This document shows positions 32,323 through 41,707 of a DNA stretch of 64,000 nucleotides, in pieces (within the stretch, counting starts at the first letter, position 1; each line of letters begins with the position of its first letter). The notes beneath the pieces were generated by a model, which was not told the origin of the DNA, did no database searches, and saw nothing but the letters and a program-made list of their open reading frames with translations. Both the position numbers and the translations under genes were made by a program. This stretch comes from JAJISK01 sp046759185. GTDB lineage: Archaea; Thermoplasmatota; Thermoplasmata; RBG-16-68-12; JAJISG01. The stretch lies in assembly GCA_046759185.1 (NCBI GenBank), contig JBHIBO010000009.1, forward strand, positions 1 to 64,000. Reading direction: 5' to 3'.

Positions 32323-33306
32323 CTAGAACGCCAAGGTCTCACGCATGCCTTGGAGGATGCGTTCCTCGCTGGGAAGGTAGAGCTGTTCCCGCGCGAAGAG
32401 GGGCACTTGTACGTCATAGCCCGTGATGCGCCTGACGGGGGCCTCGAGGCTGAGAAAGGACTCTTCCGTGATTCGGGCCGCGACCTCTGCGCCCACGCCT
32501 AACGTCCGGGGCGCCTCATGGATGACTACGGCCCGCCCGGTCTTCTGCACGGACGCGTTGACCGTGTCACTGTCCAAAGGCGCGATCATCTGAAGGTCGA
32601 TGATCTCGACGTTGACGACGTCCTCCTTCTCAAGGGTCTTGACTGCCTCCCTAGCCCGCTGCAGCATGCTTCCGTAGGCGACGACCGTGAGGTCTTCCCC
32701 CTCTTGGATGATCTCCGCCCCGTTCAGGGGAGGGACCTTGCGTCGGTCCTTGGGCAACTCCTCCCGTCCGCGCCGATAGAGCGCCTTGGGCTCCATGAAA
32801 ACTACGGGATCGGGGTCGCGGATGGAGGCCTTGAGCAGCTCCCAGGCCTTTCGCGGTGACCGGGGGATGACCACCTTCAGGCCTGGTGTATGGGCGTAGT
32901 AGGCCTCCCGGCTCTCCGAGTGGTGCTCCAAGGCCCGCACGCCGGCCCCGTAGGGCATCCGGAGCACCAAGGGGACGGTGTACCGGCCCTGGCTGCGCTT
33001 GCGGTATCGGGCGGCGTGGCCTTCCACCTGGTGAAAGGCCTGATAGGCAAAGCCACTGAACTGGAGTTCGGCGATGGGATGGAAGCCGTAAAGGGCGAGG
33101 CCAATGGCCGAACCGACGATGGCCACTTCCGAGAGCGGCGTGTCCACGATCCGTTTCTCGCCAAATTCCTCGAGGAGCCCGTCGCTGACGCGGAAGATGC
33201 CGCCATCCACCCCCACGTCCTCCCCCAGGAGCAGAACGGTCTCGTCCCGGGCCATCTCCTCCCGCAGGGCCTGGTTCAGCGCCTGGACCATGGTGACGCC
33301 CGCCAA
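32323..33306 (-). CDS. 2-oxoacid dehydrogenase E1 component, beta subunit
   Basis: A transketolase-like subunit of 327 residues, with MVQALNQALREEM, LLGEDVGVDGGIFRVSDGL, DTPLSEVAIVGSAIG, and the RMPYGAGVRALEHHSES loop. It pairs with the alpha subunit next to it to decarboxylate pyruvate or branched-chain 2-oxoacids. TTG 33306 lies 3 bases behind a GGAGGGGAG site and directly after the alpha stop; ATG 33291 is the alternative. The E2 and E3 genes are not in the window. Confidence 0.92.
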   Translation of the reverse strand: MAGVTMVQALNQALREEMARDETVLLLGEDVGVDGGIFRVSDGLLEEFGEKRIVDTPLSEVAIVGSAIGLALYGFHPIAELQFSGFAYQAFHQVEGHAARYRKRSQGRYTVPLVLRMPYGAGVRALEHHSESREAYYAHTPGLKVVIPRSPRKAWELLKASIRDPDPVVFMEPKALYRRGREELPKDRRKVPPLNGAEIIQEGEDLTVVAYGSMLQRAREAVKTLEKEDVVNVEIIDLQMIAPLDSDTVNASVQKTGRAVVIHEAPRTLGVGAEVAARITEESFLSLEAPVRRITGYDVQVPLFAREQLYLPSEERILQGMRETLAF

Positions 33307-34422
33307 CTACTCCCCTCCGTCCTCTTCCTGACGGGCGCGCACCCAGTCTTCCACCTCGCGGCGCTGCCGTTCCACGTAAGGGGGATTCTTCGCGTACGCG
33401 TGGTCAAAGATGACGTTCGGATTGCCATCGAGCCGTCGCTCGAAGCGCTCCACTGCGTGGTCTACCTCGATGACCGCCGCCGTGGTCCAGTTCTTGACCA
33501 TCTCCTCGTCCAAGTGCCCCCGCCTGATGAGGTACTCCTGGAACCGGGGAAGGGGATCCCGCTTCTCCCACTCCTTCACCTCCTCCGCGGGACGGTACTT
33601 CGAGGGGTCGTCCGCTGTGGTGTGGAAGCTCAGGCGGTAGGTCAGCGCCTCGATGAAGGTAGGGCCTCCTCCCTTCCGCGCGCGCTCTGCGGCCTCCCGC
33701 GTGGCCACGTAGACGGCCAGGATGTCGTTGCCGTCCACCTGGAGGGACCGCATTCCATACGCGATCCCCTTCTGCGCCAGGGTTTTGGATCGGGTCTGCT
33801 TGTGCAGGGGGACGCTGATGGCCCACCGGTTGTTCTGGCAGAGAAAGACCACGGGAAGCTCGAGGACCTGGGCAAGATTCAGCGCCTCGTGGAAGTCCCC
33901 CTCGCTGGTAGCCCCGTCGCCGAAGAAGGTGAGGACCACGTCGTCCTTGCCCTGCAGCTGGATGCCCCACGCAATCCCCACGCCGTGGGGAATCTGGCTA
34001 GCCACAGGGACGGCGATGGGCAGGTCCCGGGACTCCTTCGGGAAGCGAATGCCCTCCTCGTACCCCGCCGTGAAGACCAGGTCGTCCTCCAGGCGGATCC
34101 CTCTCCAGATCGTGGCGGCGGCCTCCCGAAAGGAGGGCACGAACCAGTCCGTCTTCCGGAGGGCGTAGATGCTTCCGAGCTGAGCGGCCTCCTGCCCCCG
34201 GGACGGCGCGAAGGTCCCGATGCGGCCCTGGCGTTGCAGCTTCTCCTTTCGCTCGTCAAACTCTCGGGTGAGAAGCATCGTCCTGAAGAGGTCGAGCAGG
34301 TCCTCCTCCGGGATGTCGGGTTCGAGATCTTCGTCCACCTCCCCCTTCTCGTCGAGGATCGACAGATGCGTGATCTCAGAATCCAGGTCCACCGTCACAC
34401 GAGGCATCGCGGTCCTCTCCAT
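33307..34422 (-). CDS. 2-oxoacid dehydrogenase E1 component, alpha subunit
   Basis: The ThDP-binding subunit, 371 residues. The ThDP motif runs from FGDGATSEGDFHEALNLAQ to CQNNRWAIS; SRGQEAAQLGSIYAL and the phosphorylation-loop-like YRLSFHTTADDPSKY are also present. The PDH and branched-chain types cannot be separated with confidence. ATG 34422 and ATG 34407 are both possible starts. It forms a two-gene unit with the beta subunit. Confidence 0.92.
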   Translation of the reverse strand: MERTAMPRVTVDLDSEITHLSILDEKGEVDEDLEPDIPEEDLLDLFRTMLLTREFDERKEKLQRQGRIGTFAPSRGQEAAQLGSIYALRKTDWFVPSFREAAATIWRGIRLEDDLVFTAGYEEGIRFPKESRDLPIAVPVASQIPHGVGIAWGIQLQGKDDVVLTFFGDGATSEGDFHEALNLAQVLELPVVFLCQNNRWAISVPLHKQTRSKTLAQKGIAYGMRSLQVDGNDILAVYVATREAAERARKGGGPTFIEALTYRLSFHTTADDPSKYRPAEEVKEWEKRDPLPRFQEYLIRRGHLDEEMVKNWTTAAVIEVDHAVERFERRLDGNPNVIFDHAYAKNPPYVERQRREVEDWVRARQEEDGGE

Positions 34423-34593
34423 GAGCAGCGGTGCCGGGGAGGCTGTCGGACGCCTTCCTCGTCTCCGCCGTTGGCATCCGGGGGACTAGGACATCCCGCC
34501 CTCTTAAGTTCCCAGGGTACAGCGTGGCCCCGGTGCCGTCTTAGGTAATCTGAACCATTTCCACGAGGAGGGGACGACGCCGGACACCGTGCT

Positions 34594-37194
34594 CTAGGGC
34601 AGGCGTGCCAGCCACTCCGCCACTGCGCTCCTGTTCCGTTCCAGCCAGATGGAATTGAGGCGAATCCGCTCAAGGGCCTGCTGGATTCGCCGCTTGGCAG
34701 CCGGGGCCGGGTTCGCTTTGAAGAAGGTCTCCACCTCCTCCATCCGCTCGGGCGTCGTGAAGGCATCGGTGATGCCCACCACTCTTGCGATGCTGAATCC
34801 CCCTGGGCTGTAACGGCGGTCAAGCTCCGCCCAGTTGTCCTTGACAAACTCCCAGGCCAGGTCGCGCCCGTGCCGGTTCGCGGCAACCCCGACGATCACG
34901 CTCACGGTGTCCTGGGTGCGCACTTCTTCCTCTTCAAGCGAACGACCCAGGGTCTCCTTCAGGAGCTCGGCCGCCTTGGGTCGAGTCGTGGCGGTGAGGA
35001 GACGAAGCTTCTCCTCGTTCAAATCCGCTTCCCGTTCGAGGTGCCAGAGGGCCTCGTACGACGCCCTGTCTCCCTCCTGTCCCGCGATGCCGTACGTGAC
35101 CCCCTTCAGATCGGGAGCTAGTGTGGTCGGGTCGCCCAGGTACGCATCGAAGCGCCGCAGGGCCTCTGCCACGGTCCCTTGGTCCTCGACCCAGCCCAAA
35201 CGACCCAGGACGGCGCTGCGCATGAGGGCCTCCAGATGGCTCTCTTCGGGGGTGGCATCCCAACCGACCCGTTCGGCGACAGGACGGAAGAGGCGGCGCA
35301 CATACCCCTGGAAGTCCGGGAGGTAGGGCTCATCGGCGATGAGGACTTCGAAGGCATGAAGGTTGGAGGCAATCTCGCGCCAGATAGTCGAGTCCGTCTC
35401 CTCCACGTAGGCTTGTGTGAGGGACAGATAGAGGGTGGCCGGCACGTAGCCCGCCCGCATGAGGGCGTAGGCATCGCTCTGGAGGCCGAGACGGTCCACC
35501 GAGGGGAGTCCTGCCGCCCGGAGGGCTGAGAACAGATGTTCCCATTCTTCCGACGGGTAGTTCACGCGGTAAAAACCGGTCTGGCCCGCGTTCACCTTGA
35601 ACCAGTCAAGCTTCTCGCGGGTGGTGGCAGGAAAGACATGGCCCACGGCCCGATTTTCAGCAAGGAGGGAAGCCGGCGAGCCTCCCGCGCGCTGAATGGC
35701 AATCGGCACCTTCCACAGGGTCTCGTCCTTTCCGGGCCCCTCGAGGTGCTCGTAGAGGAAGCGAGATTGCGTTAGACCCACGCGCAGTTCCGTGTTCTCG
35801 CGTTGACTCTCCACCTCGAGTAGGGGGAATCCGGTCTGCCGCACCCAGCTGGCCATGAGGGCCCGCACCGGCTCCCCCGAGGCGGTCTCCAAGGCATTCC
35901 ATAGGTCCCCGGTGCGAGCGTTACCATACGCGTGGGCATCCATGTACGCCCGCAGCCCCTTCTGGAACGTCTCCTCCCCCAGGAACTGCTCCAACATCCG
36001 CAAGACGCTGGCACCCTTGGCGTAACTGATGTTGTCAAAGATCTCCCGGATCTCCGCGGGGTTATGCACCGGGACCTCGATAGGATGGGAGTTTCGGAGA
36101 CCGTCCAACGTCAGGCCCACCGCCGTGTCCTGATAGAGGAACTGGGTCCACATGTGCCACTCCGGGTAGAGCGCCGCCACCGCCTTGGTTCCGATCCACG
36201 AGGCGAAGCTCTCGTTGAGCCAGAGGTCGTCCCACCACTCCATGGTCACAAGATCGCCAAACCACATGTGGGCGACCTCGTGGGCCATGACGTCCACGAT
36301 GTACTGGCGGGTGATACGGGCCGATTCCTTCGGGTCGAATAGGAGGATGCGTTCCCGATAAGTGATGGCCCCCCAGTTCTCCATGGCCCCAGCCGCGAAG
36401 TCGGGAAGGGCCAGGTGATCCAACTTGGGGAGCGGGTAGGGGATGCCAAAGTAGTCGTTGAAATAGTCCAGGATCTGAACGGCACTCTCCAGGGCGAAGC
36501 GGCCCAGTTCCTCCTTGCCCCTCACCGTGACGACGCGCACCTGGGTCCCTCCGCCCGCGGTCGTTTCCACGGCGGCCAGGTCTCCCACAACAAAGGCGAG
36601 CAGGTAGGTGGACATCCGTGGGGTCTCCGCGAACCGCACGGCCTTCGTCCCGTCGCCGAGGTCCTTCTCTTCCACCACCGGTGTGTTTGACACGGCGGTG
36701 AGCTGGGAGGGCACGACGAGGGTGAGGTCGAAGGTGGCCTTTCGCGCGGGTTCATCCCAGCAGGGGAACGCCCTCCGGGCATCCGTGGCCTCGAACTGCG
36801 TCGTCGCCATGAAGTGGTCCTCGCCCTCGGGGTTCGTGTATTGACTCCGATAGAACCCCCGGAGCTGATCGTTCAGAATCCCAGTGAAACGGAGGGACAC
36901 AACGGCCTTCCCGGCCGGGAGGCTCTTGGCAAACCTCAGCGTGACCCGTTGCATCTCAGCATCCAGGTCGATGTTCTCGGGCTCCAGCACCTCTTCGTCT
37001 CTTCCGGTCAGCTGGGCCCCGAGGATCTCCAGCTCGATGGCGTTCAGGGAAACCTCGGACGTCGCCTCACGCACGGTCACATCGATGTCCACCTCCCCCT
37101 CGAAGGTGAGAGCCTCCAAGTCGGGCGTGAGAGACAGGGTGTACTTTTCCGGGATCACGCTGGTCGGCAGGCGATAGGTTTGTTCCTCACTCAT
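34594..37194 (-). CDS. M1 family zinc aminopeptidase (tricorn-interacting factor F2/F3 type)
   Basis: An 866-residue aminopeptidase that finishes peptide breakdown downstream of the tricorn or proteasome. It has the exopeptidase motif GAMENWG, the zinc motif HEVAHMWFGD with the third ligand in WLNESFASW, and the long C-terminal helical ERAP1-like domain. No signal peptide is seen, so it is cytosolic. ATG 37194 is preceded by a strong GGAGGAG site; the longer frame to 37260 has an atypical N-terminus. Confidence 0.94.
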   Translation of the reverse strand: MSEEQTYRLPTSVIPEKYTLSLTPDLEALTFEGEVDIDVTVREATSEVSLNAIELEILGAQLTGRDEEVLEPENIDLDAEMQRVTLRFAKSLPAGKAVVSLRFTGILNDQLRGFYRSQYTNPEGEDHFMATTQFEATDARRAFPCWDEPARKATFDLTLVVPSQLTAVSNTPVVEEKDLGDGTKAVRFAETPRMSTYLLAFVVGDLAAVETTAGGGTQVRVVTVRGKEELGRFALESAVQILDYFNDYFGIPYPLPKLDHLALPDFAAGAMENWGAITYRERILLFDPKESARITRQYIVDVMAHEVAHMWFGDLVTMEWWDDLWLNESFASWIGTKAVAALYPEWHMWTQFLYQDTAVGLTLDGLRNSHPIEVPVHNPAEIREIFDNISYAKGASVLRMLEQFLGEETFQKGLRAYMDAHAYGNARTGDLWNALETASGEPVRALMASWVRQTGFPLLEVESQRENTELRVGLTQSRFLYEHLEGPGKDETLWKVPIAIQRAGGSPASLLAENRAVGHVFPATTREKLDWFKVNAGQTGFYRVNYPSEEWEHLFSALRAAGLPSVDRLGLQSDAYALMRAGYVPATLYLSLTQAYVEETDSTIWREIASNLHAFEVLIADEPYLPDFQGYVRRLFRPVAERVGWDATPEESHLEALMRSAVLGRLGWVEDQGTVAEALRRFDAYLGDPTTLAPDLKGVTYGIAGQEGDRASYEALWHLEREADLNEEKLRLLTATTRPKAAELLKETLGRSLEEEEVRTQDTVSVIVGVAANRHGRDLAWEFVKDNWAELDRRYSPGGFSIARVVGITDAFTTPERMEEVETFFKANPAPAAKRRIQQALERIRLNSIWLERNRSAVAEWLARLP

Positions 37195-37319
37195 CGGACT
37201 CCTCCTTCCTCCGCAGGCTCGCCCAAGGCCCCTCCCATGTATGTATTTGACGACCACCAAGAGTATTTACCCAACGCAAGAATATTCTGACAAGCTGGCG
37301 AGCGTCAAGGCGGTGTGCC

Positions 37320-39068
37320 ATGCCAGAAGGAGATGTCGCAGTCCGAATTGGAGGCGCCGCCGGGGATGGGGTCACCTCGACGGGCGAGATTTACGCCATT
37401 ACCTGCGCCCGGAGCGGCCTCCACGTCACGACCTACGAGAGCTATCAGTCGGTCATCCGTGGCGGCCACGTGTGGTTTCAGATCCGGGCGGCTAATGAGA
37501 AGCGGTACTCGCAGGGGGACACCTTCCACCTCCTCGCTGGCTTGGATCAGCAGACCTTGGACATCCACGTGCCCTTGCTCACGCCGCCGGGGGGCGTGAT
37601 CTTCGACGCCGATCGACACGACCTGGACGCAAGCACGCTCCCGGAAGGGGTGCGATCCTTCCCCTTGCCGTCCCAGGCCATTTCCATGGACGTGAGCGGG
37701 AAGCCCCTCATGCAGAACGTCGCCACCCTCGGGGCGATCGTTCACCACGTCGGGCTCGATCTGAAGGTCCTCAACAGCGGCCTCGCCAAGATGTTCGGGC
37801 GAAAGGGGGAGGAGATCGTCAAGCTCAACGAGACGGTGGCGGAGAGGGGCTACGAGCACGCCCAGGAGCACCACAAGGCCCACGCGTTCGGCCTGCGACC
37901 CAACGAGGAGGGTCGGCCCCTCATGTCCGGGAACCAGTCCATCTGCCTCGGCGCCCTGGCGGGGGGCGTGAAGCTGGTGGCCCAGTACCCCATGACCCCT
38001 GCCTCCTCCATCATGCACTGGATGGCCGCGCACGCCAAGGATTACGGGGTCCTCTTGAAGCAGACGGAGGACGAGCTGGCGGCCATGAACCTCATCATCG
38101 GAGCCAACTACGCGGGGGCCCGGGCGATGACCGCCACGTCCGGCGGCGGCTACTCCCTCATGGTGGAAGCGACAGGCCTGGCGGGAATGACGGAGACCCC
38201 GGCCGTGATTGTGGAAGTCCAGCGAGCGGGCCCCTCGACGGGACTGCCTACCAAGACGGAGCAAGGCGACCTCCAGATGGTTTTCGGGGCCTCTCAGGGG
38301 GACTTCCCGCGGATCATTTTGGCTCCTCGGAACCCGGAGGAGTGCTTCGAGGCCGCCTGGCGCGCCTTCAACCTGGCCGAGAGCTACCAGTGTCCCGTGT
38401 TCATCATGTCCGACCTCTACCTCGGGGAAATGTGGCGGACGGTGGAACCCCCTGACTTCCAGGTGCCCATCGTTCGGGGCCTCGTTGTCGAGGAGGGGGA
38501 GGAGGACTACCACCGGTACAAGATTACAGAATCCGGTATCTCACCTCGGGCGCTTCCCGGAGAGTCCGGCCTCATGTTCGTCGCTGGTAGTGACGAGCAC
38601 AACGAGAAGGGCGAGCTTCTCAGCGACGTTCTGGCCGGCATTCCGGAGCACATCGATACGCGCGCTCGGATGATGGACAAAAGGATGCGAAAGCTCGAGA
38701 CAGCCCTGAATGAAATGAAGCCGCCGGAGCTGTGGGGGCCGGAGAGCGCGGACCTGACCCTCGTCTCCTGGGGGTCCACCCAGGCGGCCGTGCGAGACGC
38801 CCTCGAGATTCTCCAGGGGAATGGGGTGACCGCCAATTCCCTTGAGTTCTCGGACCTATGGCCGCTCCGAGTGGAAGAGGCACGAAATGCGTTGGAGGCC
38901 GCCTCCGAGACGCTTATCATAGAGGCGAACCACACAGGCCAATTCCACCGTCTGCTGCGGTCGGAGACGGGCATCCGATCGGATCACGAGTTCCTCAAGT
39001 ATGACGGGGAGCCCTTCTACCCGCGGGAGGTCGCGCGGAAGGCGCAGGAGGTGCTGCGTGGCCGTTGA
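37320..39068 (+). CDS. 2-oxoacid:ferredoxin oxidoreductase, fused gamma-alpha subunit
   Basis: A 582-residue fusion. The N-terminal gamma domain opens VRIGGAAGDGVTSTGE. The alpha domain starts near 200 with NQSICLGALAGG and YPMTPASSIMHWMA, and contains MTATSGGGYSLMVEA and QRAGPSTGLPTKTEQGD. Together with the beta subunit it oxidises a 2-oxoacid and reduces ferredoxin. This gamma-alpha, beta layout is typical of aerobic archaea and some bacteria. It is a second set besides the four-subunit Kor at 53-56 kb. Confidence 0.93.
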   Translation: MPEGDVAVRIGGAAGDGVTSTGEIYAITCARSGLHVTTYESYQSVIRGGHVWFQIRAANEKRYSQGDTFHLLAGLDQQTLDIHVPLLTPPGGVIFDADRHDLDASTLPEGVRSFPLPSQAISMDVSGKPLMQNVATLGAIVHHVGLDLKVLNSGLAKMFGRKGEEIVKLNETVAERGYEHAQEHHKAHAFGLRPNEEGRPLMSGNQSICLGALAGGVKLVAQYPMTPASSIMHWMAAHAKDYGVLLKQTEDELAAMNLIIGANYAGARAMTATSGGGYSLMVEATGLAGMTETPAVIVEVQRAGPSTGLPTKTEQGDLQMVFGASQGDFPRIILAPRNPEECFEAAWRAFNLAESYQCPVFIMSDLYLGEMWRTVEPPDFQVPIVRGLVVEEGEEDYHRYKITESGISPRALPGESGLMFVAGSDEHNEKGELLSDVLAGIPEHIDTRARMMDKRMRKLETALNEMKPPELWGPESADLTLVSWGSTQAAVRDALEILQGNGVTANSLEFSDLWPLRVEEARNALEAASETLIIEANHTGQFHRLLRSETGIRSDHEFLKYDGEPFYPREVARKAQEVLRGR

Positions 39069-39924
39069 GGTCCACGTCATCAAGTCGGACACGAAGGTCA
39101 CCTGGTGCCCCGGCTGTGGTGACTTCGGCGTCCTGAACGCGACCTTGAAGGCGGTTCAGGCCACGCAGCTCGATCCCAAGGACCTGGTCGTGGTCTCCGG
39201 GATCGGCTGTTCATCCAACTTCCCCCACTTCCTCCGGTCCTACGGCTTCCATGGCATCCACGGGCGTGTCATGCCCGTCGCCTCGGGAATTCGCTTGGCC
39301 AACCCGGAACTCACGGTCATCGCGACGGGCGGCGACGGGGACGGGTACGGCATCGGCCTCGGCCACTTCATTCACGCCATGCGGCGCAACTTCGACCTCA
39401 CGTACATCGTGATGAACAACGAAATCTACGGTCTCACCACGGGGCAAGCCTCCCCCACGAGCGAGAAGGGCCACGTCACGAAGTCCACGCCTTGGGGGTC
39501 CATCGAGTGGCCCGTGAACCCCATTGCCCTTGCTCTCAGTGCCGGTGCCTCGTACATCTCGCGGGGCTTCTCCGGGGACCCCAAGCAGATGGCCACCCTC
39601 ATCGAAGGTGGTCTCCGACACAAGGGATTCGCCCTCGTGGACGTCTTCTCTCCCTGCGTGACGTACAACAAGGTGAACACCTACCCCTTCTTCCGGGAAC
39701 GGATCTACAAGCTGGAGGATGAAAGCCACGACACGTCGGACCTCATGGCGGCGTACGCGAGAGCGCACGAATGGGGGGATAGGATCCCGATCGGTCTTTT
39801 CTACCAGGTTGAGAAGCCTACGTACGAGGAGGAGGAGCCTGCGTTGAAACTCGGCCCGCTGGTGAGGCAGCCCCTGGCCCTCTCCAAGGAGCAGAGGAGA
39901 CAGCTCCTCACAGAGTTCCTCTGA
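39058..39924 (+). CDS. 2-oxoacid:ferredoxin oxidoreductase, beta subunit
   Basis: A 288-residue ThDP subunit. It starts VEVHVIKSDTKVTWCPGCGDFGVL, with the cluster/ThDP motif CPGCG, GIGCSSNFPHF, ATGGDGDGYGIGLGH and MNNEIYGLTTGQASPT. GTG 39058 overlaps the alpha stop by 11 bases. The lysine run near the C-terminus is ordinary. No ferredoxin (delta) gene accompanies it. Confidence 0.93.
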   Translation: MAVEVHVIKSDTKVTWCPGCGDFGVLNATLKAVQATQLDPKDLVVVSGIGCSSNFPHFLRSYGFHGIHGRVMPVASGIRLANPELTVIATGGDGDGYGIGLGHFIHAMRRNFDLTYIVMNNEIYGLTTGQASPTSEKGHVTKSTPWGSIEWPVNPIALALSAGASYISRGFSGDPKQMATLIEGGLRHKGFALVDVFSPCVTYNKVNTYPFFRERIYKLEDESHDTSDLMAAYARAHEWGDRIPIGLFYQVEKPTYEEEEPALKLGPLVRQPLALSKEQRRQLLTEFL

Positions 39925-40144
39925 TCTCCAACCCGCAGGTGGTGTCGCCCTCGAATCAGTGGGCTCAGGCCCTATCCCAGCGAGGCGGGACCCTGCAAGA
40001 ACTCAGTGTCCTTTAACTCCGACAGTTTCGATTCCGATGACCCCAGATCGGCCTTGGTCAGAGTCGCATCTCGGCTCAGCCGGAATCAAGAGAAGAGAAG
40101 TGAGGGAGACGACGGTGGCCTCCCTCGTGGGACGTTTGCCACGC

Positions 40145-40687
40145 CTAGCTGACGACGAATCCACCCTCCAGTTTCATGAACTGGTGGCCCCAGCCGCAGA
40201 ACTGGTTGCACTGGATGTCAAAGGTTCCGGCCGTATCTGCGAGGAAGGTTACGATCGTGGGGGAGGCCGAGTCCCCTACGGCGGGAATGTTCAGGTCGTA
40301 CCCGCTGATCATGACGGAGTGGTCTTCCAAGCCTTGGTTCTCCGCCTCTTCGATGAGGTCGCGGAGTTCCAGGCCCGTCTTTCCGCCAAACTGGGTGTTG
40401 TTCTCCCACGCTGCAATCGTCCGATCCATGAACTGTCCATGAATCGCATGGCTCAGGGCCTCGGCACCCATGACCAAGAGGGTCACTTCCGTGCCTCGTG
40501 CTGCTTCGATGCGGGGCACTTCGGTGCCGTCCTCGTCGTAGATGACGAAGCCCCAGTGATGCGCGACGACAGTGAACGTCGCCTGGGGTGCCGGAGCCGG
40601 GACCGTCAGAGCGATGACGCCCCCTCCGATCGCGAGGCCGGCGACTAGTGCGACACCAATCCAGATCCAGAGCCTCCTATTCTCCAT
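40145..40687 (-). CDS. Membrane-anchored CuA cupredoxin (cytochrome oxidase subunit II-like)
   Basis: A 180-residue protein: one N-terminal membrane anchor (about residues 7-29) followed by an extracytoplasmic cupredoxin domain. The dinuclear CuA loop is complete as C160-x3-C164-x3-H168-x2-M171, and the remote His ligand is probably His 123 in DHSVMI. Between the first strands and His 123 there is an insertion of about 45 residues (HAIHGQFMDR onwards) not usual in oxidase subunit II. No subunit I, N2O reductase or other partner is in the window. A TATA box lies 28 bases upstream. It could pass electrons to a terminal oxidase or be a free-standing electron carrier. Confidence 0.85.
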   Translation of the reverse strand: MENRRLWIWIGVALVAGLAIGGGVIALTVPAPAPQATFTVVAHHWGFVIYDEDGTEVPRIEAARGTEVTLLVMGAEALSHAIHGQFMDRTIAAWENNTQFGGKTGLELRDLIEEAENQGLEDHSVMISGYDLNIPAVGDSASPTIVTFLADTAGTFDIQCNQFCGWGHQFMKLEGGFVVS

Positions 40688-40710
40688 GAGAATGACGTTC
40701 GCCTTTCGAA

Positions 40711-40720
40711 TCTATAAAGA
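40711..40720. promoter_or_regulatory. Symmetrical TATA box TCTATAAAGA between the CuA gene and the HTH gene
   Basis: Its centre is 28 bases from the CuA-protein ATG (minus strand), consistent with a leaderless message. Read on the plus strand it would start the HTH-gene transcript near 40742, about 27 bases before its ATG. Confidence 0.5.
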
Positions 40721-40768
40721 GAGAGGGCAATTCCCCGAGCTGAGTCCCAGAGTTGGGAATGAGCTCCC

Positions 40769-41131
40769 ATGCTTATCAAGGACCGCAGGCTCCAAGACGC
40801 GCTCTTACGAGCGCTTGCCGACGAGCAGAGCAGGCGGATTCTCGCGGCGACGAGCAACCGTCCCCGGTCTGCGGCGGACCTGATCCATGAGGAAGGACTC
40901 CCCAGTTCGTCGACCTACCGGCGGCTCCACGAACTGGAGGAGGAGGGCCTGCTGGCGGTGGCTCGGACCGTCCTGACGTCGGAGGGGAAGAAGTACCTGA
41001 TGTACAAGGCGACCTTTCGTGAGGTGAGCTTGAAGTTCCAATCCGGAGAGGTGGTTGTCTCGGCCGTCCCCAACCTCGATGCGGTCCAGAAGGCGTTCCG
41101 CCTCTTCCACTCCTTCCAGGAGGAGCAATAG
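40769..41131 (+). CDS. ArsR-like winged-helix regulator
   Basis: A 120-residue protein with one winged helix: ALADEQSRRILAATS, the recognition helix in PSSSTYRRLHELEEEGLL and a wing after it. No metal-binding Cys/His pattern is visible, so it need not sense metals. It is divergent from the CuA gene and its stop shares a base with the next start (TAGTG), so it is co-translated with the small membrane proteins. It probably controls the divergent promoter. Confidence 0.85.
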   Translation: MLIKDRRLQDALLRALADEQSRRILAATSNRPRSAADLIHEEGLPSSSTYRRLHELEEEGLLAVARTVLTSEGKKYLMYKATFREVSLKFQSGEVVVSAVPNLDAVQKAFRLFHSFQEEQ

Positions 41132-41415
41132 TGGTCGACCACCCCTACCTCGTGGCAGCCAAGATCACCGTCCTCCTCCTCGGTAGTGCCATCGCCCTCC
41201 TGTCGTACCTGGCGCATCGGCGGAACGGCGGACCTATCATGCTGGCCCTCTCCGCGGGGTTCGCCCTCATCGCGTTCGGTTCCTTCCTGGAGGGCCTTCT
41301 CTTCGAGGTCCTTCGGTGGGACCTCCCTACGGTCCATCTGGTCGAGTCCGTCTTCGTCCTCGCAGGACTCGTGACCTTGGCCATCGTGCTACGTCCGAGG
41401 GGCGTGAGAAGCTGA
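41131..41415 (+). CDS. Small three-helix membrane protein A (DUF7521-like)
   Basis: A 94-residue protein with three hydrophobic segments and little else. The start is GTG 41131, overlapping the HTH stop. Its pattern (VDHPYLVAAK, then ALSAGFALIAFGSFLEGLLFEVLRWDL) is closely repeated in protein D at 41977, so the two are paralogues. It resembles the haloarchaeal DUF7521 family by eye; the function is unknown. Confidence 0.75.
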   Translation: MVDHPYLVAAKITVLLLGSAIALLSYLAHRRNGGPIMLALSAGFALIAFGSFLEGLLFEVLRWDLPTVHLVESVFVLAGLVTLAIVLRPRGVRS

Positions 41416-41678
41416 CCATCTGGGCCTCCCTCAGTATTGTGGCCCTCATCGTGGCCGCCTTCCCACCCACGTACTTCGCGGTGAGACTGCGTAAGTCGAA
41501 TCCCGCCTATGCGCGCCTAGCCGGTTTCCTCGCCCTCGCCCTCGCCGTCCACGTCATCTTCCACGTTGCCGACCTGTTCGTAGGAATCTCGGCACTCGTC
41601 TTGGGCGTGGAGGCCCTCTCCGCCGCGTTTATCTTGGTTTTCGCGGCGCTATACTGGAAGCTTCGTGAGGAGGGATAG
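41412..41678 (+). CDS. Small three-helix membrane protein B
   Basis: About 88 residues, three hydrophobic segments and basic loops (VRLRKSNPAYARL; charged C-terminus KLREEG). There is no ATG at a sensible place. A CTG at 41412 forms a CTGA overlap with the stop of A, and GTG 41439 would cut into the first membrane helix. It looks related to protein C. Function unknown. Confidence 0.65.
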   Translation: MTIWASLSIVALIVAAFPPTYFAVRLRKSNPAYARLAGFLALALAVHVIFHVADLFVGISALVLGVEALSAAFILVFAALYWKLREEG

Positions 41679-41707
41679 CCACCGTCCTCGAGTCCCCCCT
41701 CCAGATC

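Noticed and set aside
32890..34548. A 552-codon plus-strand frame opposite the E1 alpha/beta genes
   Set aside because: Pure antisense shadow: Pro/Gly/Arg-rich, no family motif, and both minus-strand genes beneath it have clear catalytic signatures.
39925..40144. The 220-base gap between the two converging genes korB (37 kb set) and the CuA gene
   Set aside because: Short frames here have no recognisable protein features and no hairpin with T-tract was found; I see nothing to annotate.
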